Shown here: positions 44,290 to 52,453 of the stretch, one piece after another | Numbering within the stretch: position 1 is the first letter of the stretch | How the letters are laid out: each line of letters opens with the position of its first letter | DNA from: JADJGC01 sp964576925 | Lineage (GTDB): Bacteria > Zixibacteria > MSB-5A5 > CAIYYT01 | Length of the DNA: 64,000 nucleotides | Assembly: GCA_964576925.1 (NCBI GenBank) | Contig: CAZNWJ010000012.1 | Location: forward strand, 1 to 64,000 | Direction of reading: 5' to 3' | Notes under the pieces: model-generated | The model's input: only the letters and a program-made list of their open reading frames with translations | The model's database searches: none | What the model was told of the DNA's origin: nothing | Program-made: the position numbers and the translations under genes

Positions 44290-44491
44290 GACCGCTTTCC
44301 TCCAACTCCAGAGCGAGGGCGAGGTTGTGTTGCACATCGAGCATCTCGGCGTCTACCTTCTTGAGCTGCCGCACCAAATCATAACTGCTCGTGTGGTCGA
44401 GCACACGCGCCAATTCCGCCGACAATGCGCGCGCTTCGCTCAACAGGTGTTCCAGTTCAGCCCTGATAGTTCCACCACTATGAGATGCCAC
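44270..44491 (-). CDS. Small helical protein, function unknown
   Basis: A 73-residue, likely coiled-coil protein (residues about 10-65) with a GTG start that overlaps the last 14 bases of recG. It has Leu/Ala heptads (ELEHLLSEARALSAELARV) and no membrane segment. The tight overlap with recG and DUF1844 supports a real, translationally coupled gene. Its size and helical style are like small exonuclease VII-type subunits, but I cannot confirm such a link. Confidence 0.55.
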   Translation of the reverse strand: MASHSGGTIRAELEHLLSEARALSAELARVLDHTSSYDLVRQLKKVDAEMLDVQHNLALALELEESGRDANRR

Positions 44492-46574
44492 CCGTCAACT
44501 CTCTCTCGCGTTGTTGTTTAACGTAGGCTTTCAAGCTCTGTCGCTCCAGGTCCGACAGGCTCAATTCGTTCTTCAGCAATCTATCCGCATACTCGCGCGC
44601 GGTCAAGATCAAACTTAAGTCGGTAAGCAGGTTAGCGATGCGGAACGCCGGTACGCCGCTCTGGCGCAAGCCCAGCAAGTCGCCCGGGCCGCGCAACTCC
44701 AGATCCAACTCCGCAATCTGGAATCCGTCGCTGCTCGCCACAAACCGCTCCAAGCGTTGGTACGGCTCCGAACCCGGCTCCATTTCGGTCATTAAGATGC
44801 AGTAAGATTTCTTGTCGGATCTTCCGACGCGTCCGCGCAGTTGGTGAAGCTGGCTCAACCCAAACCGCTCCGCATGCTCGATCACCATTACCGTTGCGTC
44901 AGGAATATCGATACCGACCTCGACCACTGTCGTCGCCACCAGGATGCCGATCTCTCCAGTCGTGAAACGTCGCATCATCTCGTCGCGTTCGTCGCGCTTC
45001 ATCTGCCCGTGCACCAGGCCGACGGAAAGATCAGGAAAGACAACCTCGCTCAGATCTTTGTAGGCTTTTGTCGCTGCCTTCAACTGCAGTTTTAGCGATT
45101 CCTCGACCAGCGGATAGATGATAAACACCTGATTGCCCGCTGCCACCTCATCGCGGATGAAGCTGTAAATCTTCGGCCGGTCGAATTCACTGCGGAGTGC
45201 CGTTCGCACCGGCCTTCTGCCGGCGGGAAGTTCGTCGATGATCGACAGGTCCAGATCGCCGTACGCCGTCAGCGCCAGCGTGCGTGGAATCGGCGTTGCC
45301 GTCATTACCAGCAAGTCAGGCGCCACTCCCTTGGCCATCAGTTGTTCGCGCTGCGACACGCCAAAACGATGCTGTTCATCGACAATTACGAGGGCAAGCT
45401 TGTGATAGTCGACATCCTCGGAAATCAGCGCGTGCGTGCCCACGATTAGGCTGATCTCTCCCGAAGCCAGAGCCCGCAGGATTCCAGTGCGCTGCGGTTT
45501 TGGTGTCGAGCCGGTCAACAGTTCAATCGAGAGTCCCGACCCTTCGAGAAGCGAATTGACCGTTCGATAGTGCTGCTGCGCCAATATCTCCGTGGGTGCC
45601 ATCATCGCCGCCTGCAGCCCCGAGCGCGCCACCAATGCCATCGCAATCGCCGCTACAACCGTTTTTCCTGAACCAACATCCCCCTGCATCAGGCGCAGCA
45701 TTGGGTGCGGCTTGTAAAGATCTTCAAGTATCTCCGCCACCGCCCTGTTTTGCGCCTTGGTTAACTTAAACGGTAAAGTCTTGACCCACTCCCGAAACTC
45801 CTGATCCGGCTTCTGCACCGCATGCTTCTTGGTCTTCTGCGCCAGCCGATGCCGCCGGTCAGCGACGAGAATCTGGAATAAGAGCAACTCCCGCAGCGCC
45901 AGCGACCGCCGCGCCTGCGGCAGGACCTCAAAACTGGTCGGGTAGTGCACTTGCTTTACTGCAGCAGAGAGCGGCATTAACTCGGCATCCGCGCGCACCG
46001 ACTCCGGAACCAGATCAGCCAGCAGTTCGGCGTAGTGGTCGAGTGCCGGGCGGATGATCTTACGAAACCCGCGCGAGTCGAGATAATTGCGCTTTAACAG
46101 CTCCGTGCTTGGATAGATCGGGATGATCCCGCCGGTGTGGACGCGCGCCTCTTCCGCTGTATCAAAGATGATCTCGACATCCGGGTGCACCAGTTGCAAA
46201 CCGCGAAAGTCGGTCACGACCCCCGACACCGACAGCGTCATGTCCCGCTTGAACCGCTTTTCGATGAACTTGATCCCATTGAACCAGATCAGCGGCAGGC
46301 TCCCGGTGTCGTCCTGGATAACAACTTCGTAGTAGTTCTTTCGCGCCCGCAGGAGACCTTGCATCACAACCCGCCCCATCACGGTTACCTGCATTCCCAC
46401 TTGAAGTTGCGCAATTGGCAGCAGCGTCGAGCGATCGAGATACTTGCGCGGGAAATGATACAGCAGGTCTTCAATTGTCGCGATCCCGATCGTCGCCAGC
46501 GCCTCGGCACGCTTTGGTCCGACCCCCTTCAGATACGTGACCTCGATTTCGGCGGGATTGGAGCTGTACGCCAT
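44478..46574 (-). CDS. recG: ATP-dependent DNA helicase RecG
   Basis: A 698-residue branched-DNA helicase that reverses stalled forks. An N-terminal helix-hairpin-helix/wedge OB domain (VTYLKGVGPKRAEALATIG, TVMGRVVMQG) precedes two helicase lobes with Walker A GDVGSGKTV, the DEQHRFGV box, MTATPIPRTLAL and HAERFGLSQLHQLRGRVGR. The ATG at 46574 is preferred to TTG 46580, though no strong ribosome site is seen for either. Confidence 0.96.
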   Translation of the reverse strand: MAYSSNPAEIEVTYLKGVGPKRAEALATIGIATIEDLLYHFPRKYLDRSTLLPIAQLQVGMQVTVMGRVVMQGLLRARKNYYEVVIQDDTGSLPLIWFNGIKFIEKRFKRDMTLSVSGVVTDFRGLQLVHPDVEIIFDTAEEARVHTGGIIPIYPSTELLKRNYLDSRGFRKIIRPALDHYAELLADLVPESVRADAELMPLSAAVKQVHYPTSFEVLPQARRSLALRELLLFQILVADRRHRLAQKTKKHAVQKPDQEFREWVKTLPFKLTKAQNRAVAEILEDLYKPHPMLRLMQGDVGSGKTVVAAIAMALVARSGLQAAMMAPTEILAQQHYRTVNSLLEGSGLSIELLTGSTPKPQRTGILRALASGEISLIVGTHALISEDVDYHKLALVIVDEQHRFGVSQREQLMAKGVAPDLLVMTATPIPRTLALTAYGDLDLSIIDELPAGRRPVRTALRSEFDRPKIYSFIRDEVAAGNQVFIIYPLVEESLKLQLKAATKAYKDLSEVVFPDLSVGLVHGQMKRDERDEMMRRFTTGEIGILVATTVVEVGIDIPDATVMVIEHAERFGLSQLHQLRGRVGRSDKKSYCILMTEMEPGSEPYQRLERFVASSDGFQIAELDLELRGPGDLLGLRQSGVPAFRIANLLTDLSLILTAREYADRLLKNELSLSDLERQSLKAYVKQQRERELTGGIS

Positions 46575-46688
46575 GCCCAAATGTCGCGCAGCTACCTGCG
46601 AAAGTCAATCATTCGTTGCGGCTCCCTATCTGACTTCAATTGTGGGTGATACATGTTTGTGAGTTATTGGTCTCGTGCAATGCCTGCA

Positions 46689-48062
46689 CTATCGCTCGCG
46701 TCTTCGTTGATTCTGTTGATAGATGTCTTCGATCACGTTGAGACGCTCTCGCCAAAGGGCGGAATCGACAGCTTCAGGCTGCTCTAAATAGTGCTCAACA
46801 TAGGCGCGGCAGGTCGCGACATCGATGGCGGTGAAGTGTTCGTTCGCCAGAGCTCTGCGATACATTTCTTCCGCCCACCAACGTGCCGGTCCCAGGACAG
46901 TAAACGAATCAACCCATGCTCGAACCGACTCTTCCGTTCCGGGACGAATCAAGATGCTGTGTTTCCGGTACGCACCTTTCGCAAGCTCAGCCTTAAGTCT
47001 GAGATAGACCTCTTCAGGGGACGTTTGACGCGTGATATTGCGCTCTCGCTCGATTGCGTACTTCTCCACGAGCGAATCCGGGATAATCTCTGGCGGCTCA
47101 AGCGATTCATCATAACTGAAATGATATCCACCGCTGGACGATTGATCCCCCGCACTCTCGCCACTCACTGCCTGCGGTTCGCTCGTCGCCGTGTTCGGCT
47201 TCAACTTCTTGGTCTGCACAGCAGGCTTGTTCTGATTCTCAACGATACTCTGCGGGCTCAGCAAGTCCTTCGTCTCGGTGACGGTCTCAACCTTGTCCGA
47301 TTTGCTTTCGACCACGAGCTGCGTCGTACTCTCGGCCGGTGCCGATTCGATTGCTGTCGTCACCGTGTCCGCCATTGTCTCTGCCGCCGGCAATCTTGTT
47401 GACAAGTTCTCCGACCCGGCCTCGTCCAGCTTGGTGGCTGAGGGCTGATGAACGCCTTGTCGTGAAGACTTCAACATCGACTCGTCCTTGGCAGTCGCAG
47501 CTTTGGCGGGCTTAGTTGTCACTGGGACTTCCTTCGCCTTTACCTCGCCCAGCGCTGTGTCCCCATACACCGCCGGCGGCCTGACCATCATTCGTGGCGC
47601 TTCGTCCTTCTCTCCCGTCTGCGGAGTCTGCGCCGGCTCGGATTTTTTGGGTTCTTCCTGCTTCAGTTCAATCGTCCGCTGAATTTGCCCCGGATACATC
47701 TCGCGTTCCGGACCATAGAATTCGACGCTGATCACTGTAATCAAAAGCACCGCCGCCACCGAACTGACAATCGCCACCGTCTTGCGCCGTGCCAGCAGGA
47801 AATCGACGATCCTCCCCCGCTCTTTTGGATACTCGCGTTCAATCCGCGCTTCGATGCGCTCTGCCAGATTGTCGAAGTAACCATCCGCCGGCATCGGCAC
47901 TTCCGATTCCCGGGCGAATAGATTCAGCCGCTGTAGCCGTGCGATTTGCTCCTGGAGATCGGGATACGCCTTCAGCGCCTGCTCAAACTCGCGCAGCTTC
48001 TTCGGCTCCAGCTCATTGTCGAGATAGGCCGACAGATGCTCTTCCAAATACTTGCGATCCAC
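46689..48062 (-). CDS. Transmembrane anti-sigma factor without zinc ligands
   Basis: A 457-residue protein. Residues 1-50 look like an anti-sigma domain (EEHLSAYLDNELEP, as in zinc anti-sigma factors), but the usual CxxC is replaced (KAYPDLQ); only His9 remains. One membrane helix lies at about 95-113, followed by a long periplasmic part that is Ser/Thr/Glu-rich to about residue 310 and then folded (PEEVYLRLKAELAKGAYRK). The GTG start shares one base with the stop of the sigma gene (TAGTG). It most likely holds the sigma factor at the membrane until an envelope signal releases it. Confidence 0.82.
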   Translation of the reverse strand: MDRKYLEEHLSAYLDNELEPKKLREFEQALKAYPDLQEQIARLQRLNLFARESEVPMPADGYFDNLAERIEARIEREYPKERGRIVDFLLARRKTVAIVSSVAAVLLITVISVEFYGPEREMYPGQIQRTIELKQEEPKKSEPAQTPQTGEKDEAPRMMVRPPAVYGDTALGEVKAKEVPVTTKPAKAATAKDESMLKSSRQGVHQPSATKLDEAGSENLSTRLPAAETMADTVTTAIESAPAESTTQLVVESKSDKVETVTETKDLLSPQSIVENQNKPAVQTKKLKPNTATSEPQAVSGESAGDQSSSGGYHFSYDESLEPPEIIPDSLVEKYAIERERNITRQTSPEEVYLRLKAELAKGAYRKHSILIRPGTEESVRAWVDSFTVLGPARWWAEEMYRRALANEHFTAIDVATCRAYVEHYLEQPEAVDSALWRERLNVIEDIYQQNQRRRER

Positions 48063-48655
48063 TATGGCTCCAGTAAGTCCTTCAATTGCTCGACGAGTCG
48101 TTGCCTCGCTCGGTGCAGGCGCGACATAACGGTGCCTGTGCTGATTCGCAGCCGCGCTGCGATCTCTTCGTAGCTCAAATCCTCGTGCATCCGCATCACA
48201 AAAACAACCTTGAATTCCGGCGGCAGTGTATTGACCGCCTCCTGATAACGTCGATCCATTTCTTCGCGGCTGAGCGCCTCCAGCGGATCCGATCCGGCTT
48301 TTGGCGCCGCTTGCTGCTCCAGCACCAATTCCCCTTCCTCACCCGACACCTGGAATTTCTGCCGCTTGATGTAATTCAAAGCGTTATTCGAGGCGATCCG
48401 CAGAATCCAGGCTGCAAACGGGTACGCCTCATCGAAACTCTCGATCGCCTGGAACGCCTTGATAAAAGCCTCCTGCGCCAAGTCGTCGGCGGCATCGTGC
48501 GATCCGCCCAGGCGGAAACAAAGCGCATAGACCCGTTTCTGGTAGCGTCGCACCAGCTCGCCGAACGCCTTGCGCTCACCCCGTTTCGCCTGCCGGATCA
48601 ACTCGACGTCGGTCGCGTCGGCGAACCCTACCATCATGAGTACCAGCAAGAACAA
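48062..48655 (-). CDS. ECF-type RNA polymerase sigma factor
   Basis: A 197-residue sigma-70 family protein with region 2 (LVRRYQKRVYALCFRLGGSH and DDLAQEAFIKAFQAIESFD, near 38-75) and region 4 (NTLPPEFKVVFVMRMHEDLS then a helix-turn-helix ending TVMSRLHRARQRL, near 143-190). It directs envelope or stress genes under the anti-sigma factor behind it. The TTG start has AAGGA 7 bases upstream; ATG codons 18 and 21 bases later are alternatives. Confidence 0.93.
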   Translation of the reverse strand: MFLLVLMMVGFADATDVELIRQAKRGERKAFGELVRRYQKRVYALCFRLGGSHDAADDLAQEAFIKAFQAIESFDEAYPFAAWILRIASNNALNYIKRQKFQVSGEEGELVLEQQAAPKAGSDPLEALSREEMDRRYQEAVNTLPPEFKVVFVMRMHEDLSYEEIAARLRISTGTVMSRLHRARQRLVEQLKDLLEP

Positions 48656-48658
48656 CGA

Positions 48659-49672
48659 TTATTCCTTCGCCGGTGTTGCGATCCTGAGAATCATCCGCTC
48701 GAATATCTGTTGTTTGGATTCGGTTGAAAAGCGATCTGCGACCTCGGCCTCATACACCCGGTGCAACATGCCCGCCAGTTCCTCCGGTTTGAACTTCGCT
48801 GCTTGTTCGCGAAGTCGTTGCAGGAGAAAGGGATGCATTCTGAGCTTACCGGCCAGATCGGCATCCTTGATCCGGCTGTCGGCCGTCTGAAGCGTCAGCA
48901 TTCGCTCAAACTGGTTGTAAAGCGCCCAAAATAGCTTTCCGCGCCCCTCGGCGCCCGTGCTCTCCAGGTATTGCCGCGTCGCCACGAGTGCCGCCCGCAG
49001 TTTCCGCTGTGAGAGGTTCTCGGCTACGGCGTACTGGTCGAAGAAGTGGCTCGCCGACAGATACTCCTGCACGTCGGCCAACGCCAGCTTCTTTTTGCCG
49101 TGATGCACGATCACGATCTTTTCGACTTCGTTCTCGATGTCGCCACAATCGTTGCCGACCAGCCGCGCGAATTCATTGACCGCTGCCGCCTCGACACTGA
49201 TTCCGCGTGCAGAAAAACGAGCTTGGATATAGGCAGGCAGGTGGTTGTCGTAAATCTCCTTCGTTTCGATTACTGTGCAACACCCTGTCAGCGCCTTGGA
49301 AAATGCTTTGCGCCCGTCCAACTTCGTGGCCGTCGCAATAAACACCGTGCTCGCATCCTTCTGTTTCAGCAGTCGCGGCAGAAGCTCCTGCGACTTTTCC
49401 GGCAGCTTCTCGATGTCCGACACGATCACGACCGTGTTACCCCCAAACAACGGCACACCTGCCAATAGCTGCTCCAGAAGCTGCGGCCCCGCCTTCTTGC
49501 CGATCAACGAATGCCGATTCAGCGCGCCGCCTTTCTCGCCGAGATAGTGCCGCGTGACTTTTTCCGTGATCAGGAATTTCTGGTGGTAGTCCTCGCCGAG
49601 CAACAGATAGGCGCTGTCGAACTTCCCCCCTTCCATTCGCTCCAAGGACTGCGCAAATGTCATTTTGTCCAC
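48659..49672 (-). CDS. holA: DNA polymerase III subunit delta
   Basis: A 337-residue clamp-loader subunit. The start FDSAYLLLGEDYHQKFLI, the AAA+-like fold without a working P-loop and the helical C-terminal collar (QYLESTGAEGRGKLFWALYN) fit HolA, which opens the sliding clamp. It starts with GTG 49672 or ATG 49663. It lies 3 bases upstream of the sigma gene. Confidence 0.9.
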   Translation of the reverse strand: MDKMTFAQSLERMEGGKFDSAYLLLGEDYHQKFLITEKVTRHYLGEKGGALNRHSLIGKKAGPQLLEQLLAGVPLFGGNTVVIVSDIEKLPEKSQELLPRLLKQKDASTVFIATATKLDGRKAFSKALTGCCTVIETKEIYDNHLPAYIQARFSARGISVEAAAVNEFARLVGNDCGDIENEVEKIVIVHHGKKKLALADVQEYLSASHFFDQYAVAENLSQRKLRAALVATRQYLESTGAEGRGKLFWALYNQFERMLTLQTADSRIKDADLAGKLRMHPFLLQRLREQAAKFKPEELAGMLHRVYEAEVADRFSTESKQQIFERMILRIATPAKE

Positions 49673-49733
49673 GCCCCGATGTTATGCCAATTCAAGCCGC
49701 TTGTCAATCAGACAGGCGCAGAGAAAAACAAAA

Positions 49734-49757
49734 CAGGCGAGACCGGAGCCTCGCCTG
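49734..49757 (-). terminator. Terminator after the RNase H-like gene
   Basis: An 8-bp stem (CAGGCGAG with CTCGCCTG) with an 8-base loop is followed on the minus strand by TTTTGTTTTT, about 25 bases past the stop at 49783. A strong intrinsic terminator. Confidence 0.88.
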
Positions 49758-49782
49758 CTTCGTTGGGAGGGTATGTGTAATG

Positions 49783-50163
49783 TCAGTCAGCGGCTAAGCC
49801 TTGGGTCGCGGGATTCTCCCGCTGCGGAATCCAATTCAGCGAATAGCTGAATTTATTGCGGAACAACAGCGCCATACTGCGGAACGGCTGCAGGTCCTTG
49901 TTGCAATACATCTTTTCGTTGATCTGGTTGACGACCGTGAAACTGTCGCCGTAAACCTCGATCGTCCGGTCGCGGAACACCTGCGGGTTAAGCTCGACAA
50001 ACTCCAGCAACGTGAGGAGAGCGGCATACTCGCATTCGGCGGGACTGCCCGCAAAGCGGGAACGAAAGACGATCCCGGCATCGGGAACGCTAAACGAGAT
50101 CACGGCATTGTGCAGGCCGTCTTCACGCTTCTCTTGAACCTCTGAGTAAAAGTAGCATTCCAT
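49783..50163 (-). CDS. Small RNase H-fold protein, likely degenerate
   Basis: A 126-residue protein with RNase H-like features: AECEYAALLTLLEF (Glu helix), EVYGDSFTVVNQI (Asp strand) and WIPQRENPA near the end. Two of the usual four acidic residues seem lost: the first strand lacks the D-G-S pattern and the last Asp is replaced (NPATQ). It may be a nucleic acid-binding relative rather than a nuclease. GAGGAGG before ATG 50163 sets the start firmly inside a longer frame. It is monocistronic with its own terminator. Confidence 0.7.
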   Translation of the reverse strand: MECYFYSEVQEKREDGLHNAVISFSVPDAGIVFRSRFAGSPAECEYAALLTLLEFVELNPQVFRDRTIEVYGDSFTVVNQINEKMYCNKDLQPFRSMALLFRNKFSYSLNWIPQRENPATQGLAAD

Positions 50164-50402
50164 ATCGGTCCTCCTCATTGCTGTGTCAGGACTTAAAGCA
50201 AACCTCGTGCCGCAGCCAGCCATTGACAGGATTGCCCGAATCGGCATGGGTATGGCCGCAGCAACATAGATATCCTCTTTTGGTGCAATTGATTAGGTAT
50301 GGACGAAGCCCCCGCCTCGTGAAAACTGGTGCTTGAAGTCGACTTGGGAGGGCAAGCAAGACTGCAACGCACTTCACAGCCTGTGCAGCGACATTCGATT
50401 TC

Positions 50403-51578
50403 TTAGCGAATCATCAATTGCTCGTAACTGACGCCGCCAACGATCCGCGTGTGCTCCTGCCAGGCGAAGCGGTCGGTCATTCCGGCAATGTAGTCTTTGA
50501 CCACCATCCGGATCGGCTGGTCGAATAGCCGCTGGCGGAACTTCTCGGGCAGCAGCTCGGGATCGGCTAGGTAGGCTTGGAACAACTCGCTGACGATCTT
50601 GATCGCAATCCGGTTGATCTCCACTAGTCGCTCGTCGCGGTAAAGACGATCAAACAGGAGCTTCTTCAACTCGCGCGCTTCCTGGTGCGCCGCCTCCGAA
50701 AACGCCACCAGATTTTCCCGGCAGTTCTGGACATCGGCAAACGTCTCGACCCCATATTGCGCCAGCCGTCGCGCCGTAGAGTTGATGATATCCGACACGC
50801 CCCAATTGATCAGCAGACGCACCAGGTGGTAGTGCCGTTTCCGTCGTGTCAGCTCGGGATACGACACCTGCGACTGCTGCAATAGTCGCGCAATAACCGG
50901 CACCTCGATCAATTCTTCGTTGGTGAGAATCGACGAGAAAAATCCGTCATCGACGTCGTGGGCGTTATAGGCGATCTCGTCGGCAAAATTGACGATCTGC
51001 CCTTCGAGAGTGGGACGTAACTGCGGATCAAAGTCTCCGCCGACCGGCATGTCGTAGTCGGTTTCATGCTTGACGATCCCTTCGCGCACCTCGAAGGTGA
51101 GATTCAATCCCCGAAAATGCGGATAGCGGTCTTCGATAAAATCGACAACCCTGAGCGACTGCGCATTATGGTTGAACCCGCCCTCATCCTTGAGAATCAT
51201 CCGCAGCGCATCTTCGCCCGCATGGCCGAACGGCGTATGCCCCAAGTCGTGCACCAGCGCCACGGTTTCGGCGAGATCCTCATTGAGGCGCAATGCCCGC
51301 GCGATCGTCCGCGAAATCTGCGCCACCTCCATGGTGTGTGTTAAACGCGTCCGAAAATGATCGTCATTGGGGGAGGCAAAAACCTGCGTCTTGTGCTTCA
51401 GCCGCCGAAATCCGGCCGAGTGGATCACCCGGTCGCGGTCGCGCTGGAAGCAGGTGCGGTAACCATGCTCCGCTTCAGGGAACTGCCGCCCCCGCGAGCG
51501 CGCACTGTGCGCTGAGTATGGCGCAAGTACCTGCGCTTCCTGCTGTTCGAGAAATTCCCTGGTCACCAAGTATTGCAT
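50403..51578 (-). CDS. dgt: dGTPase-like HD phosphohydrolase
   Basis: A 391-residue HD-domain protein of the dNTP triphosphohydrolase family, which splits dNTPs to nucleoside and triphosphate. Metal motifs are RLTHTMEVAQI (His) and VHDLGHTPFGHAGEDAL (HD, near 109-125), with a third Asp in FADEIAYNAHDVDD. The start with RSRGRQFPEAEHGYRTCFQR then DRDRVIHSAGFRRL is typical of type 2 dGTPase-like proteins. It follows the PorV-like gene after 2 bases. Confidence 0.93.
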   Translation of the reverse strand: MQYLVTREFLEQQEAQVLAPYSAHSARSRGRQFPEAEHGYRTCFQRDRDRVIHSAGFRRLKHKTQVFASPNDDHFRTRLTHTMEVAQISRTIARALRLNEDLAETVALVHDLGHTPFGHAGEDALRMILKDEGGFNHNAQSLRVVDFIEDRYPHFRGLNLTFEVREGIVKHETDYDMPVGGDFDPQLRPTLEGQIVNFADEIAYNAHDVDDGFFSSILTNEELIEVPVIARLLQQSQVSYPELTRRKRHYHLVRLLINWGVSDIINSTARRLAQYGVETFADVQNCRENLVAFSEAAHQEARELKKLLFDRLYRDERLVEINRIAIKIVSELFQAYLADPELLPEKFRQRLFDQPIRMVVKDYIAGMTDRFAWQEHTRIVGGVSYEQLMIR

Positions 51579-51580
51579 AA

Positions 51581-52453
51581 CTAGCGGGCATAAAGCACTC
51601 CAAAGCGGTGCGTCCCGCCTAAATATACATTATTCCGGTAGCCATACTCAAATTCAATTCCTCCCACCTTGATTGCCACGCCGCCGGCAAAATCCGTTGG
51701 ATTCGTCGCGATACCGACCAGCAAAGCCAACGGTCCGGCGATCTTCAACCTTTGACCCGCATGAAATCGGTCGGGCAGGTGCTCGATCACATCGTGCATC
51801 AGCGACACCGACAGCTCATCCGTCGGCGCCCAGCCGAGCGCGATCAGAACACTTCGCGGCGTTGCTTCGGTGCCGTCAGTAAAGCGACTCGCGCCGAGAT
51901 TGTGCCCCGCAATCGCCGCGCGCAGCGACGAGTCTATCTTAATTGCCGCTCCGCATCCCCACGAGAACCGGTCGAGCGAACGATACCCCTCGCCAAACTC
52001 AACGGCCTGATACGCTCCGCTCAGGCCGATACGAAGCGGTCCCATAAACTGCCGCGACATCGCCAGGCCGACATTTCGTTCCCAGTAGAATTCCGATCCG
52101 CCAAGTTGTTGTAGACCGATAACGCCGGCCCAGTGACCGCGCACATAGCCTGCCGCGGCGCTGTATAGCTCGAATTCCGACATGCCATGCAAGCGGCCCC
52201 AATTTGCCTCCAAACCCAGGCCGCGATCGAGTGCCAGCGCCGGCAGAGCCAGTGCCGAAAACGGCAATATCCTGAATAGATCTACAGCTCCAGCCATCGC
52301 AAACGACCCTGCCGAACCAGCCTGCTCCTCCAGAGTCGCCGCGGCGGTCTCCGCAGACAGCGCAAAAACGAGAGTCACTATCCAGCTGTTAACGACCCGC
52401 CGCAACCGCAAACCCCACTTTCGTCTCAAAGCCGCTGCCGTCCTCGGCAGCAA
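51581..52453 (-). CDS. PorV/PorQ-like outer-membrane beta-barrel
   Basis: The product has a signal peptide (hydrophobic stretch NSWIVTLVFALSAETAAA) and a run of amphipathic strands. The C-terminal part (LLVGIATNPTDFAGGVAIKV, EYGYRNNVYLGGTHRFGV) is the pattern of the PorV/PorQ/UPF0164 barrels related to FadL. PorV in Bacteroidota shuttles type IX cargo from SprA. The usual N-terminal Asn-Pro-Ala-Gly motif is not evident. The start is uncertain: the frame begins at TTG 52453 inside the cargo gene, and the true start may be up to 60 bases later. It is coupled to that gene and to dgt (2 bases). Confidence 0.6.
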   Translation of the reverse strand: MLPRTAAALRRKWGLRLRRVVNSWIVTLVFALSAETAAATLEEQAGSAGSFAMAGAVDLFRILPFSALALPALALDRGLGLEANWGRLHGMSEFELYSAAAGYVRGHWAGVIGLQQLGGSEFYWERNVGLAMSRQFMGPLRIGLSGAYQAVEFGEGYRSLDRFSWGCGAAIKIDSSLRAAIAGHNLGASRFTDGTEATPRSVLIALGWAPTDELSVSLMHDVIEHLPDRFHAGQRLKIAGPLALLVGIATNPTDFAGGVAIKVGGIEFEYGYRNNVYLGGTHRFGVLYAR

